Position numbers and translations under genes: made by a program. Source: Nereocystis luetkeana (Eukaryota; Sar; Phaeophyceae; Laminariales; Laminariaceae). From it: 64,000 nt of DNA. The DNA is taken from positions 10,153,917 to 10,217,916 of the forward strand of contig JARUPZ010000010.1 in NCBI GenBank assembly GCA_031213475.1. The letters are read 5' to 3'. The notes beneath the pieces are model-generated. The model ran no database searches. It saw nothing but the letters and a program-made list of their open reading frames with translations, and had not been told where the DNA came from. Below, piece after piece: positions 34,064-46,540 of this stretch; within the stretch, counting starts at the first letter, position 1; the number at the start of each line of letters is the position of its first letter.

Positions 34064-35446
34064 ATGGTCGAGCCGGCGGTGATGGCCAACGATACGGCGG
34101 AAATTTTCCTCGCGGATTTTTTCCACGCGGCAGTATTGCCTGCGGTAGCCGTGTTGTATCACCGTCGCGGAAAGCGTGGAACTCGTAGCGAACGGAGAAG
34201 AGAGGCTAGGATCCACGTGAGTAAGCACCCCATTCGACGTCATCTAGGAGATGATGGGCGTCGAGGCGCGTTGAGATTGCTGCCCCCAGCACGTCGGAAC
34301 CTCGGCACGAACCGGGCCAGGCGAAAAAACACGGAACGGAAGAAACCCACCGCCTGGGAAAAGCGGAGGGTAGAGGAGAAAAAACACGCAGCACGGAAGA
34401 AGAGGAGGCAAGGTTGGAAAGGTCGCAGAGAAGCTCGAAGGTTACGCTCAGATGCTAGGGCTAGGTACAGAGCTGGGGAACTCGTCGTGGGTACGTTCAA
34501 TGTTCGCACACTCGCCTTCAACGGCAAAAATGGCATCGGCCACAGCGACGTCGTCATGAAGGTATGCCAGGAACTAGGATGCGATGTCGTAGGTCTCCAA
34601 GAGATTAGGCGAGACGGGCATAGCACGTTCACAGCAGCTGGATACACAATTTTTTGCTCTGGAGCAGACGGCAGCAAATACGAGAGGAAGGGCACCCATG
34701 GTGTAGGACTAGCTGTCAGGGAGTCTATTGTGGCAGGTGTGGGCAAGGATGATCTCGAGGTGGAGTGCGTTAGTGCCAGACTGATGAAAGTTCGCATTCA
34801 ACTTGAGGGCAAATCAAATGCTGTTTCTTTTGTTGTCGGCTATGCGCCGATACTGGATGCACCTGTTCGCGAGAAAGATCACTTCTGGAACGAACTGAAC
34901 AAAGTCGTCTCGGGGGTCCCAAGTGGGGATCATCTACTTGTGCTCTTGGATGCAAATGCTCGCACCGGCAAGCGAGAGAGCGGATGTGCCGGCAGTAAGG
35001 TGATGGGTAAATACGGGCGCGATGAATTGAACAACAGCGGAGAGCGACTACTCCTCCTCGCAGATGACAACAGGCTTGCGCTGCTCAACACGTTCTTTGC
35101 CACACCTACTCGCGGAGTGTCGTACACTTTCCAATCTCCAAACTCCGGGAAGGGTCAGTGTAGGCTAGACTACATCCTTCCTCGGCAAGTTGATCGACGC
35201 CTGGTCCGCAACATGACAGCACGGAAACCCCCAGAGGATCGGCATGAATCTGACCACAACCTCGTGGACTGCAATATTCGCCTCTTGGGCCGGTTCGCGC
35301 CGAATCGGAGGGTAGAAGCAGGCAGCGGAAAACGAGCTATTGATCTACAACGGTTGATGGCAGACCCCGGTCTCCGAGCGGACCTCAATAGGGAGATAAC
35401 CAAACTTACCCCCCCCACCGCCTGGTACAATTGGGAGTGTCGATGA
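34064..35446 (+). CDS. LINE ORF, endonuclease part
   Basis: 460 codons from an ATG. The first ~140 residues are basic and of low complexity. The endonuclease/exonuclease/phosphatase fold follows: GTFNVRTL (about residue 142), LQEIRRDGH, HGVGLAVRES, VGYAPI, LLDANARTG and SDHNLVDCNI (about 395). All the residues expected for APE-type nicking (N, E, D/N, SDH) are visible. It ends at TGA-TAA just after a C8 run (35409-35416). The reading frame that continues the protein sense downstream (SVDDKATALVETVLS) is the next one over, so a frameshift in or after the C run is likely. Confidence 0.85.
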   Translation: MVEPAVMANDTAEIFLADFFHAAVLPAVAVLYHRRGKRGTRSERRREARIHVSKHPIRRHLGDDGRRGALRLLPPARRNLGTNRARRKNTERKKPTAWEKRRVEEKKHAARKKRRQGWKGRREARRLRSDARARYRAGELVVGTFNVRTLAFNGKNGIGHSDVVMKVCQELGCDVVGLQEIRRDGHSTFTAAGYTIFCSGADGSKYERKGTHGVGLAVRESIVAGVGKDDLEVECVSARLMKVRIQLEGKSNAVSFVVGYAPILDAPVREKDHFWNELNKVVSGVPSGDHLLVLLDANARTGKRESGCAGSKVMGKYGRDELNNSGERLLLLADDNRLALLNTFFATPTRGVSYTFQSPNSGKGQCRLDYILPRQVDRRLVRNMTARKPPEDRHESDHNLVDCNIRLLGRFAPNRRVEAGSGKRAIDLQRLMADPGLRADLNREITKLTPPTAWYNWECR

Positions 35447-35536
35447 TAAGGCAACTGCTCTAGTGGAGACCGTGCTGTCGACTGCTGCTAAACTAGCACC
35501 TCATACCAGTCAAAACAAGGGCCGCTGGGCTCGTGT

Positions 35537-37300
35537 ATGCCCAAAGAGGTAAAAGCAGAGGTGCACTCACGATGGCAGGAGAAGGAAAATGCGAGGACGC
35601 AACTACGTGCTAACCCGGAAGACAAAAATCTGCGAAAAGCTGTGAAGATTGCCACTAAACAGCTCAAACGTGCGAGGACGGACGGAGTGCAGAAGTTCTT
35701 CGAGGAATACGTCCGTCAACTCGAAAGGCGTATCCAAGAAGGCGATCAGTTTGGGTTCTACAAGCACCTTAAGGGGATGAATGTGGAAGGAAAGAGGACT
35801 TTCCATTCGCGGTGCATCAGGGACGAGGAAGGTAGATTACTACGAGACATAGGCCTCATCCGGGAACGATGGATAAGGTGGTTCCATAAGCTGCTAAACA
35901 CCAAGTCATCGACCCTCGACCCGACTATCGTCGATGGGCTCAAGGTCTGGCCCTCGTGCAGTCCGCTGGACGACGTCCCGTCTAGATACGAGGTGGAAGA
36001 CGCGATCAGGGCGATGGCGAACCGCAAGGCGGTTGGGCCTGATGGTCTCCCAGCTGAACTTCTGAAGGTCCTGGCCGACGAGGGAGACTCGGACACCTTG
36101 GGAAGCTTCTACGAGATTATCGTCGCTGTGTGGAGGGGAGGGGTCGTGCCGCAGCAATGGAAGGATGCAACGATTAAGGTGCTGCACAAGAAGAAAGACA
36201 GGACGGAGTGTGGTAACTATCGTGGCATTTCCCTTGTCGCGCATGCCGGCAAAGTACTCCTGAAAGTCATCGCGCGCCGACTCAGCGACTATTGCGAACG
36301 GGAAGGCATCCTGCCGGAGGAGCAGTGTGGCTTTAGGCCCGAACGATCGACGGTCGACATGATGTTCGTGGTGCGACGCTTGCAGGAATTGGCAAGGAAG
36401 AAGGACACTCCGCTGTTCATGTGCTTTGTCGACCTCACCAAAGCCTATGACTCCGTCGACCGAACCCTCCTGTGGGCTGTCTTGGCTCGCTTTGGGGTGC
36501 CACCTAGAATGCTCACCGTTATCCGCCAATTCCACGACGGCATGCGAGCATGCGTGCGGCTGGATGACGGCGAGTGCTCAGATATGTTCGACGTGCAACA
36601 GGGCCTACGGCAAGGGTGTGTGCTCGCGCCATTGTTGTTCAACATGTTTTTTACAGCGGTGCTGCGTGTGGCGGAGAAACGTTTCGCTGCTGATAAAGCC
36701 ATCACGGACAGCTTGGTGCAACTCCAACAAAAGCAGGAGAAGGAGAAAAAGAAGAGGGGGAAGGCACGGGTCGGGCACGCCAACGGACAGGGGAATGATA
36801 AAGAGGCCCAGACACTGTGGGCTATGCTCTATGCTGACGATACAGGCATAGTATCGAGATCACCCAACGGCCTGGAGAGGATGATGACGGTGATCGTGTC
36901 TGCATGTGCCGCTTTCGGCCTGACGGTCTCGGAGGCCAAGACGGAGATAATGTGTCTGCAAACGAAAGATGGGGGGAACGTGCCGTTCACCGTCACCGCC
37001 GCCGGCCAAGTGTACAAACAAACGACCGAGTTTGTGTATCTGGGCGGGGCTATCAGCGCAGATTGGACGGGCAGAAGTGTCGAGGTAACGCGTCGACTCC
37101 AGAGGGCATGGGCATGCTTCGGACGGTATAAGATGGAAATTTATGACCGCCCGGGTGTGCGCCTACGCCTGAAGGTGCGAACGCTGAGAGCCGAGGTGAT
37201 CGAAACGTTGCTCTACGGTTGCGTTACTTGGAGCCCGAGCAACCCGAGCAAGACTGATTACGGTAGGCTACGGGAGGTCCACCACAAGATGCTCCTCTGA
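35537..37300 (+). CDS. LINE ORF, reverse transcriptase part
   Basis: 587 codons. The reverse transcriptase motifs are in order: [36 protein letters not shown] (motif A Asp near 300), [16 protein letters not shown] (motif B) and LYADDTGIV (motif C, near 431). The thumb follows, with YGCVTWSPS and [13 protein letters not shown]. The catalytic Asp triad is intact. It stops at TGA (37298-37300), where the related copy has CGA. The first ATG is only the start of the open stretch; the natural protein begins in the upstream ORF. Confidence 0.87.
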   Translation: MPKEVKAEVHSRWQEKENARTQLRANPEDKNLRKAVKIATKQLKRARTDGVQKFFEEYVRQLERRIQEGDQFGFYKHLKGMNVEGKRTFHSRCIRDEEGRLLRDIGLIRERWIRWFHKLLNTKSSTLDPTIVDGLKVWPSCSPLDDVPSRYEVEDAIRAMANRKAVGPDGLPAELLKVLADEGDSDTLGSFYEIIVAVWRGGVVPQQWKDATIKVLHKKKDRTECGNYRGISLVAHAGKVLLKVIARRLSDYCEREGILPEEQCGFRPERSTVDMMFVVRRLQELARKKDTPLFMCFVDLTKAYDSVDRTLLWAVLARFGVPPRMLTVIRQFHDGMRACVRLDDGECSDMFDVQQGLRQGCVLAPLLFNMFFTAVLRVAEKRFAADKAITDSLVQLQQKQEKEKKKRGKARVGHANGQGNDKEAQTLWAMLYADDTGIVSRSPNGLERMMTVIVSACAAFGLTVSEAKTEIMCLQTKDGGNVPFTVTAAGQVYKQTTEFVYLGGAISADWTGRSVEVTRRLQRAWACFGRYKMEIYDRPGVRLRLKVRTLRAEVIETLLYGCVTWSPSNPSKTDYGRLREVHHKMLL

Positions 37301-37852
37301 TGCATCGGGTGACGAAAACGAAAGCGCGAAGACCACATTCTATCCTATGCTAGCGCGCTTCTCAGGACAAAATCTGAAAGCGTTGAGACGACGGTACGCA
37401 GACGTAGGCTCTTGTTTGCGGGCTTTGTGACACGAATGGGAGAGGAGCGTATGCCGAAGAGGGTGATGTTTGGGGAGATGGTTGGGGGTAAGGGTTACTC
37501 CGGAGGACAGGAGTGGGACTGGATGAGGTACCTTGAGGAGGACCTCAAGGAGTTCGGCATCAAGCTCGAAGGGTGGCGCGAGGCAGCACAGAAAGTCGGC
37601 GGATGGTTCCGACGGGTCGAGGAAGGGGCGGAGGCCTTCATGCGGAATTGTCATACAGATGAGAAGGAGGCATCGGCAGAACGGCATAGAATAGCTGCAA
37701 CAACGACCACAGCCGTTGACGCCAACACGAGTGTGCAGAATGGCAGGGAAGAGGGGGGGGGCGAAAGGGGGACGAGGGGGAATGGCGGGGGGGGGGAGGG
37801 GAGGCGGTCTGCCCAACAGACTGAAGCCTGGTTATGGTCATCATCGTCATGA
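37301..37852 (+). CDS. LINE ORF, C-terminal part after the stop
   Basis: In the same frame as the reverse transcriptase, CIG is followed by TGA (37310-37312), then RKRKREDH, a basic RRRRLLFAGFV segment and YLEEDLKEFGIKLEGW, ending in a Gly/Arg-rich tail. The related copy has the same residues and the same TGA after CIG. LINE relatives usually carry Trp here. Confidence 0.75.
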
Positions 37853-38153
37853 TGCACTCAATTCTTTGGGACCCAAGTAATTAGCATGGTGCCATCTGGG
37901 CAACTTTGCGTGTCTGTATGCTCCAGTGCCTGCCTTTCGTATTTTCTTTCCCCCCCGCCCGTGATTATCGCTTTTTTGTCCCTTCTTTTTTTCATTTTTC
38001 TTTCATTCCCGTTTGTACCTCTTTGCGTCTTTGTTAGTATGGTCCGTTTTGCTTTTTTTTTGCGTTTTGCTATCTGCGTCTGTTTTTTTTTTTTTTTTTT
38101 TTTTTTTGCTTAGCTTCATCTTCTTTTTTAGGTTTTTGTCTGCTATTAATAGT

Positions 38154-38161
38154 CTCCTTTT
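38154..38161. other. TA-TTAA-TA insertion between LINE copies
   Basis: In the 3' UTR of LINE copy 1, TATTAATA replaces the TA seen at the aligned place in copy 2 (42126-42127, minus strand). Flanking bases match only moderately, but the fit is exact at the site. Confidence 0.65.
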
Positions 38162-38474
38162 TGCTTCCCTGGTGTCCGCAGTGGTGGAGTGCGTATGCTT
38201 GTTTTTTGTTTTTGCCTCTGTGTTTACTTGAGGTATTTCTTCCACTCTAGAGTTATTGGAGCCTGTTCTGCGACCACGGACTGCGTTGAATTGTGAGTGA
38301 ATGTGAGAACAACAACAACAACACGACAAAAACCTCACGAATCATAACGGCACCATTTCCTTTTACATTTTGCGTGAACAACACAAAATCACGCTTCGTG
38401 ACTCGAAATACACCTGATCAAGGGACTTCGTGACCCATGCGGCCCCAACGGCAACCGACGGCCGGTATAGGGGT

Positions 38475-39181
38475 ATGGCAGACTCTGCTTCGTACGCCGA
38501 TCGTGGACAACGACCGGCTGCCCAAAGACACCTCTGGGCGCGGGCTAACGAGCACGTTGCGGCCTCAAAACTTCGAGAAGAAGGAAGAGACACATCGCGA
38601 AGTAAACTAAAGGTAATCTGATAACCTTATGGACCAGGCGGGTGGACGACCGGTGGGGTTGGAATCTCTTTTTGTATTGTTCGACGGCAGGTATAGCCCT
38701 AGGCATGGATCAGCATAAATGATACCATTCCGATCGAAACATCTGCACATATATTAGAATAGCTGGGAAAGCCGGGGATGGTGGGGTGGGAAATATGCCC
38801 AGTGGCCGTAAGCATGCAATTATCCAAACGTACACTAAACAAGCAAACCTTTCCCCAAACCAAAAGGCGAAGAACTCGAAAAATTCCGGAAACCTTACGC
38901 TAAACGAACAAACTACAGTAGCGTCAGCGAGAGGCTTGTGCCCTTCCCATGCAGCTGTTTGTTGTTTGCAGCCGGAGGTTGTGCCGAGTGTTTTTCTCGA
39001 TTTTGCCGTCCCCCTACTTGAATCTAAATGCCCGGAGGGGTTTCCATCCGCTTCATTGACTGATTCCGCGAGGGTCAAGGACTTATCTTTTCTCATGGGC
39101 GCCCCTGGCTTGCAAACCATGTTCCATCATATTGAAGGTCGAAGGCCTGCCCACATGTACTCGGTGATATGGCCTACCTAG
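38475..39181 (+). CDS. Candidate two-exon gene, unknown function
   Basis: Exon 1 (38475-38612) starts with ATGGCA and encodes 46 residues (MADSASYADRGQRPAAQ and on). It ends at AAAG/GTAATC in phase 0. Exon 2 (38972-39181) follows a strong acceptor (TGTTGTTTGCAG), is also phase 0, and encodes PEVVPSVFLDFAVPLLE and on to TAG. Together they give 115 residues, GC-richer than the flanks, with no signal peptide, membrane span or known motif. It starts 150 bp after the LINE tail. The support is phase agreement and codon-like composition only. Confidence 0.35.
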
Positions 39182-41116
39182 CTCAACTCAGTTGTTGTCT
39201 TCTGAGAAGTAAGGGCGAGGACACCAGGGAGGGGGTGTGTCTCTAGGCAATATCTTGCGTGGTACTATGCCATACCCGCCTTTTCTATGTTACCCTTTGT
39301 GACACAGATACAGCTATATATATCAGAAAATACGAACTACCAGGTACGACTTCTAATGGTGACGTAGAGTGTATATAATCTAGGGATCGAGCGCGAGGGG
39401 GAGTTGTGGTGCATTCGGTACAAACCTCCGCGTCTCCTTGTCGGTATGTGTACCTGGTATGGTAGATGGTAGATACGTTGTGTGTCCTTCTGCGGTGGTG
39501 GGGCAATACAGCAAGCTGCATGACCGTTGGTAAGCAGCAATTATTTTCGGCGGATTGTTGGGCATCGATACATACTACAGTGCAAAACTATCGCCGCTAA
39601 GTTCACTGATTTACGCGAGGCTCAGTCAGCACAGCTAGCAGTAGTAGTGTGTACGACGACGACAACAATCAGCAGGAGGCAGTAACGTATTGAATTTCCA
39701 GGCACGTACGAGGTACTGCATCAGTGGTGTGTGTACGAGTATGCGCTCGCTTCTTTTCTCGCCCCCATTCAGCTTCTCTATTCTATGAACTTGCTTCGAA
39801 GATCAGAGTACTACTGCTATTTGTTACTGCTGTTGTACAGGAGCACTGATTGCACTGTAGTATGTACGAGCACTGATTAATGTGCTCCTCACGATGAAAT
39901 GCCAACCAACACGGCAGCAGCACAGTGTAACCTGGCCTCCAGCGTCCAGCCACGTCTCTATGAATATATTGCGTACCTGTACCATAATAACTATAATACG
40001 CACAGCAGTAGTATCGTTGGCGTCGGTTTCAAAGCACATTTTGGAACAATCCGACCCCCGGCGCCCCACAGGCAGGATAATGCCGCGCAACTATTGCCAC
40101 TCCCAGAATGCCCCGTCGGGTACGTCGTACCACATGCGCCTTGATCGCCACATCGATTCTAGACCAACCCGCAAGCAACGAATGGGACGGACATTTTGGA
40201 GTTGGCTGCCGGCCTGCCGTGCAGCGCTCAAGGAAGGTTGGCCTGGCACAGAGGACCAACAGAGGAGGTAAGAGGTTATAGACTCCATGCGAGCTCCAGA
40301 AACCCGTTTTCGCGACTAGGCGACAAAGCGGCGGTCCTTGTTTTGCGTTTTCTTGTTTTATAACAACATAACAACAACAACAGTCTTGGACTGCAGCCAG
40401 TCACGACGACGCGAAACGTTATTCTTACTCTCTCTGACCAGGTACGTGGAGTGCTCTCGTTATCGTGCACCACTTCAGGCGCAGAAGAACGCAAGGGCAG
40501 TATACTGCTGAGCTGACTCTGCGCCTTGCAATGTGACCCTGTCGTGGGCCATCTCGTCAAACCCAGGGAGCATCGTTCGTGATGTTACCTACTGTAGTAC
40601 TATCTGGTCACAACCCCTGGGGAGCATCGTTCGTAGTGTTACCTGGTACCGGTAGGTGCTGCTTGCTGCACAGAAGATACACTCGCACCCTCGTCGGGAA
40701 TCTATAGACAGGGATACGCTGTGCAGTGGGAAGGTCGTTGGGGTATGCCAAGTCCTTGGGCCCTCGCGCGCATCGTCATGCCAGCGCGGTCCGCAAGCGC
40801 CCACCCCGGATCCAAGAGATCCAGCCCAGCTGCCAGGGCCGTTTGTTTTTGTTCGTTTTTGCGCAACTTCCCCCCGGATAAGGCAGGTCTTTCGAAGGTG
40901 GTTGAAACCCCCCTCTACTGTGAGAAATCTCGCCGCATGTTGTACTACTGCTGTACCTCGAACATACAGCAGCAGTAGAGTAGGCAGCTCGTTCTGCAAG
41001 ACCCGAGCCGGACACAACAAGGACTGCGTTGAGAAGGCATCAGAGGGGGCTATAGTGATGCACCGGTCACGTTGCGTTGCCGATGATGTTGCACTACTGC
41101 GCGCATCGGCTTGAGC
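39182..41116. other. No gene firmly identified
   Basis: TACCWGGTA sites lie at 39338, 39451 and 40640. A frame ending near 40269 before GTAAGAG (reading MGRTFWSWLPACRAALKEG) could be an exon, but no partner was found. A short direct repeat (GGGAGCATCGTTCGT) recurs at 40567 and 40620. Nothing else was recognised. Confidence 0.4.
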
Positions 41117-41389
41117 ATGCCTTCTGGACCCGGTGGTCTCGTGAAGCATTTCTTGGAACAGCAGGAGCAGCAGGTCAGGCTAGCGATACACCTGGTACAC
41201 CTGGTACAGCAGTACGCCGTTTATGAGTTGCAGAAATACCTCATGACACACTTACAACTGCCATCACAACCCTCCCCTGCTTGCGACTGGCGCAGGGCAA
41301 TGCCGCCCGTGCTGGGACTCAATGTGAATAAACTCGGGCGGGAACTCAAGGCTCATGACGATGAAGAGCTTGAGGTGCGAAGCGTTTGA
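41117..41389 (+). CDS. Candidate 90-residue ORF, unknown function
   Basis: Begins MPSGPGGLVKHFLEQQEQQ and ends GRELKAHDDEELEVRSV before TGA, 50 bp from the tail of LINE copy 2. The sequence is charged and helix-prone. It includes two overlapping ACCTGGTAC motifs, which encode part of the middle. No family was recognised and no second copy is available to test conservation. Confidence 0.25.
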   Translation: MPSGPGGLVKHFLEQQEQQVRLAIHLVHLVQQYAVYELQKYLMTHLQLPSQPSPACDWRRAMPPVLGLNVNKLGRELKAHDDEELEVRSV

Positions 41390-41440
41390 ATCAAAAGCGG
41401 CAGCAGTGTGCCATCTTTGCTCGTTGTTCATCAGGCACAA

Positions 41441-43149
<1,709 letters not shown>

Positions 43150-43334
43150 ACACAGCAGCAATATGTACGGTCTACGACACAGCAGCAGTATGTACGGTAT
43201 ACAGCGCAATTCTCGTACTTTGTACGAGTACAAGGTTTCAGCCGCTTACGCGCCCGTCCGCTCACGAAGCGATCCCAAGATTTATGACACACCAGTGATG
43301 AACGTGCTTGGTTTTGACTCGCTGTATATATGTA

Positions 43335-43812
43335 CTGCAGTGTTGGAGATCGAGATCGATTTGCCGTTTCTGAATCGCGATTTTCCCGATCTTCCAGAGA
43401 TGGAGATCGCTTTTCGTTTATTCCCAATTCTTTCGATCTTTCGCTCCTAGCCCGGAAAACGCCTTAACCATGGTACAGGAAATCCCCGTTTTTCTCACAC
43501 CAGCGTCCAGAGCAGCGCACCAGATAACAGACTGCGCGTAGTTGTAATTGAAAGGAAATACCCATTTTGGGACAAATTTCGTTGAAAAAGCATGGGAATA
43601 TGTTCGGATGCACGGTCTTACTGCTCGTCACCGACAACACGGCATACAGTACAAATCGGTCGAATTTTGCGAGGATAGAGAATCGAGATCGTGATAATCA
43701 AGATGGCCCCGTTTTGCAAAGATCGCCCAAAAGATCGAGATCGCCTTTTTTTGTTCGGTCTTTTCAATAAATCGTTCGCCATCGATTTCAGAGACGGTCT
43801 CCAACAGTGCCG
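43335..43812. mobile_element. 478-bp TIR element, TA target duplication
   Basis: The two ends match at 13 of 15 bp (shared core TGTTGGAGA) and the similarity continues inward. TA flanks both sides (43333-43334 and 43813-43814). The interior is AT-rich with repeated GATCGAGATCG motifs and no transposase. It is a non-autonomous Tc1/mariner-type element. A TACCAGGTA site sits 18 bp beyond its right end. Confidence 0.6.
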
Positions 43813-43874
43813 TACTGAAATACTATTGCAGTACCAGGTATTCACTATTTTGAGACGGAAATCTAGCCGTCTTA

Positions 43875-44698
43875 GACCTATGCCAAAGGAAACGCAAAGT
43901 TCCCACGAAAATCTGGAATTCCAGAGATACCCGTCCAAAAACAAACAGGTACAGCTAGCTTGCCATGAGCAGGATTCTTTAAACGGAAAGTTCCAAACTT
44001 TTGGAAAATCCCGAAAAAAACAATTTTGGGGCCGACTTTGGGCCAAGATCGGCTTCAGAAAAACTCGGGCGGATGTTTATTTCGAAGCGGCGAGATTCCG
44101 AGTCCTCGACTGACATCGATCGACAAAACCAACGAATGGATCATGAATTCTGAACGGAGTGCGCTCGTTAGGGGCTCCGACCCACCCTAGGGTCACCGTG
44201 TTAACACCATGTCCGGTGAAATGTAGCGGGAACTGGCTAGGCATATGATAAAAAGGAATTGGCCGCTGGTGTGTACAAAACAGAAGACGAAAATGCTATA
44301 TCCGTCTCGAATGGCAAAACATAGAGGGTTTTTAGGTTTGGGAGGATACCGTAAGACGCCGCCGGCAAGCTCTCGCCTCAAAGAGCATGGATCCAACTGA
44401 TATTTTCGAGTCCGTCATCTATACTCGTTGGCCTCGCCCGACACCGAGCGGGTTGGCCGTGGACTGAGTTTATGTCGAGATCGAGCGCACGAGCTGATTT
44501 TTATCGGCGTGTTGACAATTTGCAACGAAAACAAACAATTTGCGCCCCGTGCAGCCGTTCGAAAAAAGAAGAAGAAAAAAAACAAACCTGTTTGCCCTTT
44601 TTTCCCACTGCGGCGGTACGAGGATTTTCTCAGCTGTTATTTGAAAGCCTTTTTTTAATATAAAACGTTGTGACTTCTCGTTTCCATTGGCGTAGGTC
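43875..44698. mobile_element. 824-bp TIR DNA transposon, second copy (opposite orientation)
   Basis: Reverse-complement homologue of 18200-19031 along its length, with ends GACCTATGCCAAAGG and CCATTGGCGTAGGTC. The flanks are TTA (43872-43874) and TAA (44699-44701), one mismatch from a perfect TWA duplication. It is non-coding. Confidence 0.75.
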
Positions 44699-44996
44699 TA
44701 AACGCTGCTGTGGTGGTTTTTCAACGTCGCTGCTAGATTACGTGATAGTATATCAAAGAGGCATGCATCATCGCTCCAGGTTGCGCGGCGTCCGGTACGC
44801 GGTTTTATAGTATGTAGTGTTGTGCTGTGGGGGCGATGAGAGGGGACGAGGCCAGGAGCCTCATGGTCGTGTTGCATCGTACGCAATGCTTGTCCACATC
44901 TCGCTACTGTAGTCGCAGAGCGTGTGTGGTCCATGCAGGAGTATTTTTGTTGTTCCAATTTTCAGTGCAGATCTTTTGAATATATACCAATTGTAA

Positions 44997-45773
44997 GGCC
45001 GTTTCCTATGCGGTTCGATTTTTGAGCTTCAGATTTTGGCCCGATCACATTTTCAGGTGTGAAGTTGGCAAATCGAAACAGCCTTCCTATGCGGAAAAAT
45101 CAGATTTATTTTGTGTAGAGATTTGAGCAAACGCCGAGACCAACTGGTGTTTTTGAGTTTGGCGCCGCGAAGAGACGCACTGGGCGCGCTGCACTGCGCG
45201 TAGGAGCCAAGCGTCCAAGCCAAGGCTGACCATCTCTGATCTGGTGGCGAAGAGATATGGCGAGTGCGCTAGAGCCACCTGTCTTGGTATTTCGGGTTCC
45301 ATGTTGTGACTGACTGCTGCTGCTGCTGTACAGCAGTGTACGTACAAGTACTCGTACGTATCCACGGAGAGGTGCGTGCCGAGTGCGCTTCTCTTGGTCT
45401 CTAGGCCCGAGCCCGCGCCAGGCGACTGACGTCTGGCCACGGAGGGTCGCGCCGCCCGCCGCCCGAGCGCCGGGCGCGAAGCGACGCCGCTATACAGCTG
45501 TGTCACCTTCCAACTCATCGATCGTTCTGCTGCTGTTTGCTGTCATGGATAACATCTTGAATTTAGAGAGCATGCCATTTTTCGATTTGAAAATCGGATG
45601 ACCCAGGTCGTAGGATTTTGGGCCAAAATCCGACGACTTGGGTCATCGGATTCTCAAATCGAAATTTTTCCGGTCAGATTTTGCATATTTCGACTGCATA
45701 AGCAGGGTCATTCGTTTTTGAGATCGAAAAATACTAATCTGAAGCTCGAAATCGAACCGCATAGGAAACAGCC
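44997..45773. mobile_element. 777-bp TIR DNA element, TAA target duplication, with GC-rich cargo
   Basis: The terminal repeats are about 38 bp with three mismatches (GGCCGTTTCCTATGCGGTTC at the left end). TAA lies at 44994-44996 and 45774-45776. GGC-type ends with a TWA duplication fit PIF/Harbinger. The arms are AT-rich, but 45115-45530 is markedly GC-rich and unlike them, suggesting captured DNA. A partial third copy of the terminal repeat lies at 45077-45110, and a long hairpin at 45577-45668. No transposase was seen. Confidence 0.65.
45577..45668. repeat. Long hairpin inside the 777-bp element
   Basis: Arms of about 44 bp (containing GGATGACCCAGGTCGTAGG) with few mismatches and almost no loop. 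It may itself be a nested palindromic insertion. Confidence 0.75.
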
Positions 45774-46057
45774 TAAGGCAAAACAACAATGGCCGTGACC
45801 GCCGTCGCGAGCTACGTCGATAATCGCGGACTTTTTGTTTTGTTTTTGGAAAAATGCAGCATTTTCGACCAAAATCACCCCTAAAATCCCGCAAATACCC
45901 CGAAATACCCCGAAGTGAGCACTAATGACACCCTCACACACAGCTGATCACATATCAAGCCGTATAATACTGCTGCGCAGCGCAATGGCAACCGGCAGCT
46001 AATTGTACGTACGTGCGTTGAACATACGATACGATACTTGCATACAAGGTTCCGCTT
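45774..46057. other. No feature seen
   Basis: Short spacer between the 777-bp element and block B copy 2. Nothing recognised. Confidence 0.5.
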
Positions 46058-46533
46058 CGGGATGTGGGTAACTTGAAATCCCGGGGGCGTCGCAAGGCGG
46101 AAAGGGAGTCACAGGTATTACCCGTAGAGCTGCTATTGGCGGAATCGGGAGCAATCGGTTAGCGTATTGGTCGAAGGAAAGAGTGATAGTAGTCGGCAGG
46201 AACTGAGTACTATTCTTTCTGTGGTGGATATCACACTACTACAGTACATGTACGCGGTACCATGGGTTGACTACTATACCGTCACTCCCTATACACCACT
46301 ACCCCTACTATATGTGGTACAGGTAGGGGCAGCATGCACTCTGCAAAATACTACCTGGTACACTACTTCTACTGCTACGACTACTACCTATACTACAAAG
46401 TACTGCTGCTGACGAAACGCCCATACAATGTACAGACAACCTCGTGGTGAGCAGAGAGGTCAAATGACCACGCGGTACTATGGGTTGGGGCATGGCTGCT
46501 ATAATGTTCCTATACTTCACCACCAGTAATACG

Positions 46534-46540
46534 TACAGTA
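46534..46540. other. TA-CAG-TA insertion relative to block B copy 1
   Basis: ACG-TACAGTA-GATGCAG here against ACG-TA-GATGCAG at 17863. TACAGTA is the classic three-base footprint form left by Tc1/mariner excision. Confidence 0.65.

Larger units (their letters stand above)
34064..38325 (+). mobile_element. Non-LTR retrotransposon (LINE), RTE-like, copy 1
   Basis: It contains an apurinic-type endonuclease domain followed by a reverse transcriptase, then a pyrimidine-rich 3' UTR and a short (AAC)n tail at about 38309-38325. The absence of RNase H and a gag-like ORF, and a microsatellite tail instead of poly(A), fit the RTE clade, though the clade call is from motif style only. A related 5'-truncated copy lies inverted at 41441-43149. 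Its 3' UTR holds about 400 bp that are missing here near 38225. The coding region is interrupted, so this copy is unlikely to be autonomous. The 5' end is upstream of 34064 and not defined. Confidence 0.88.
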
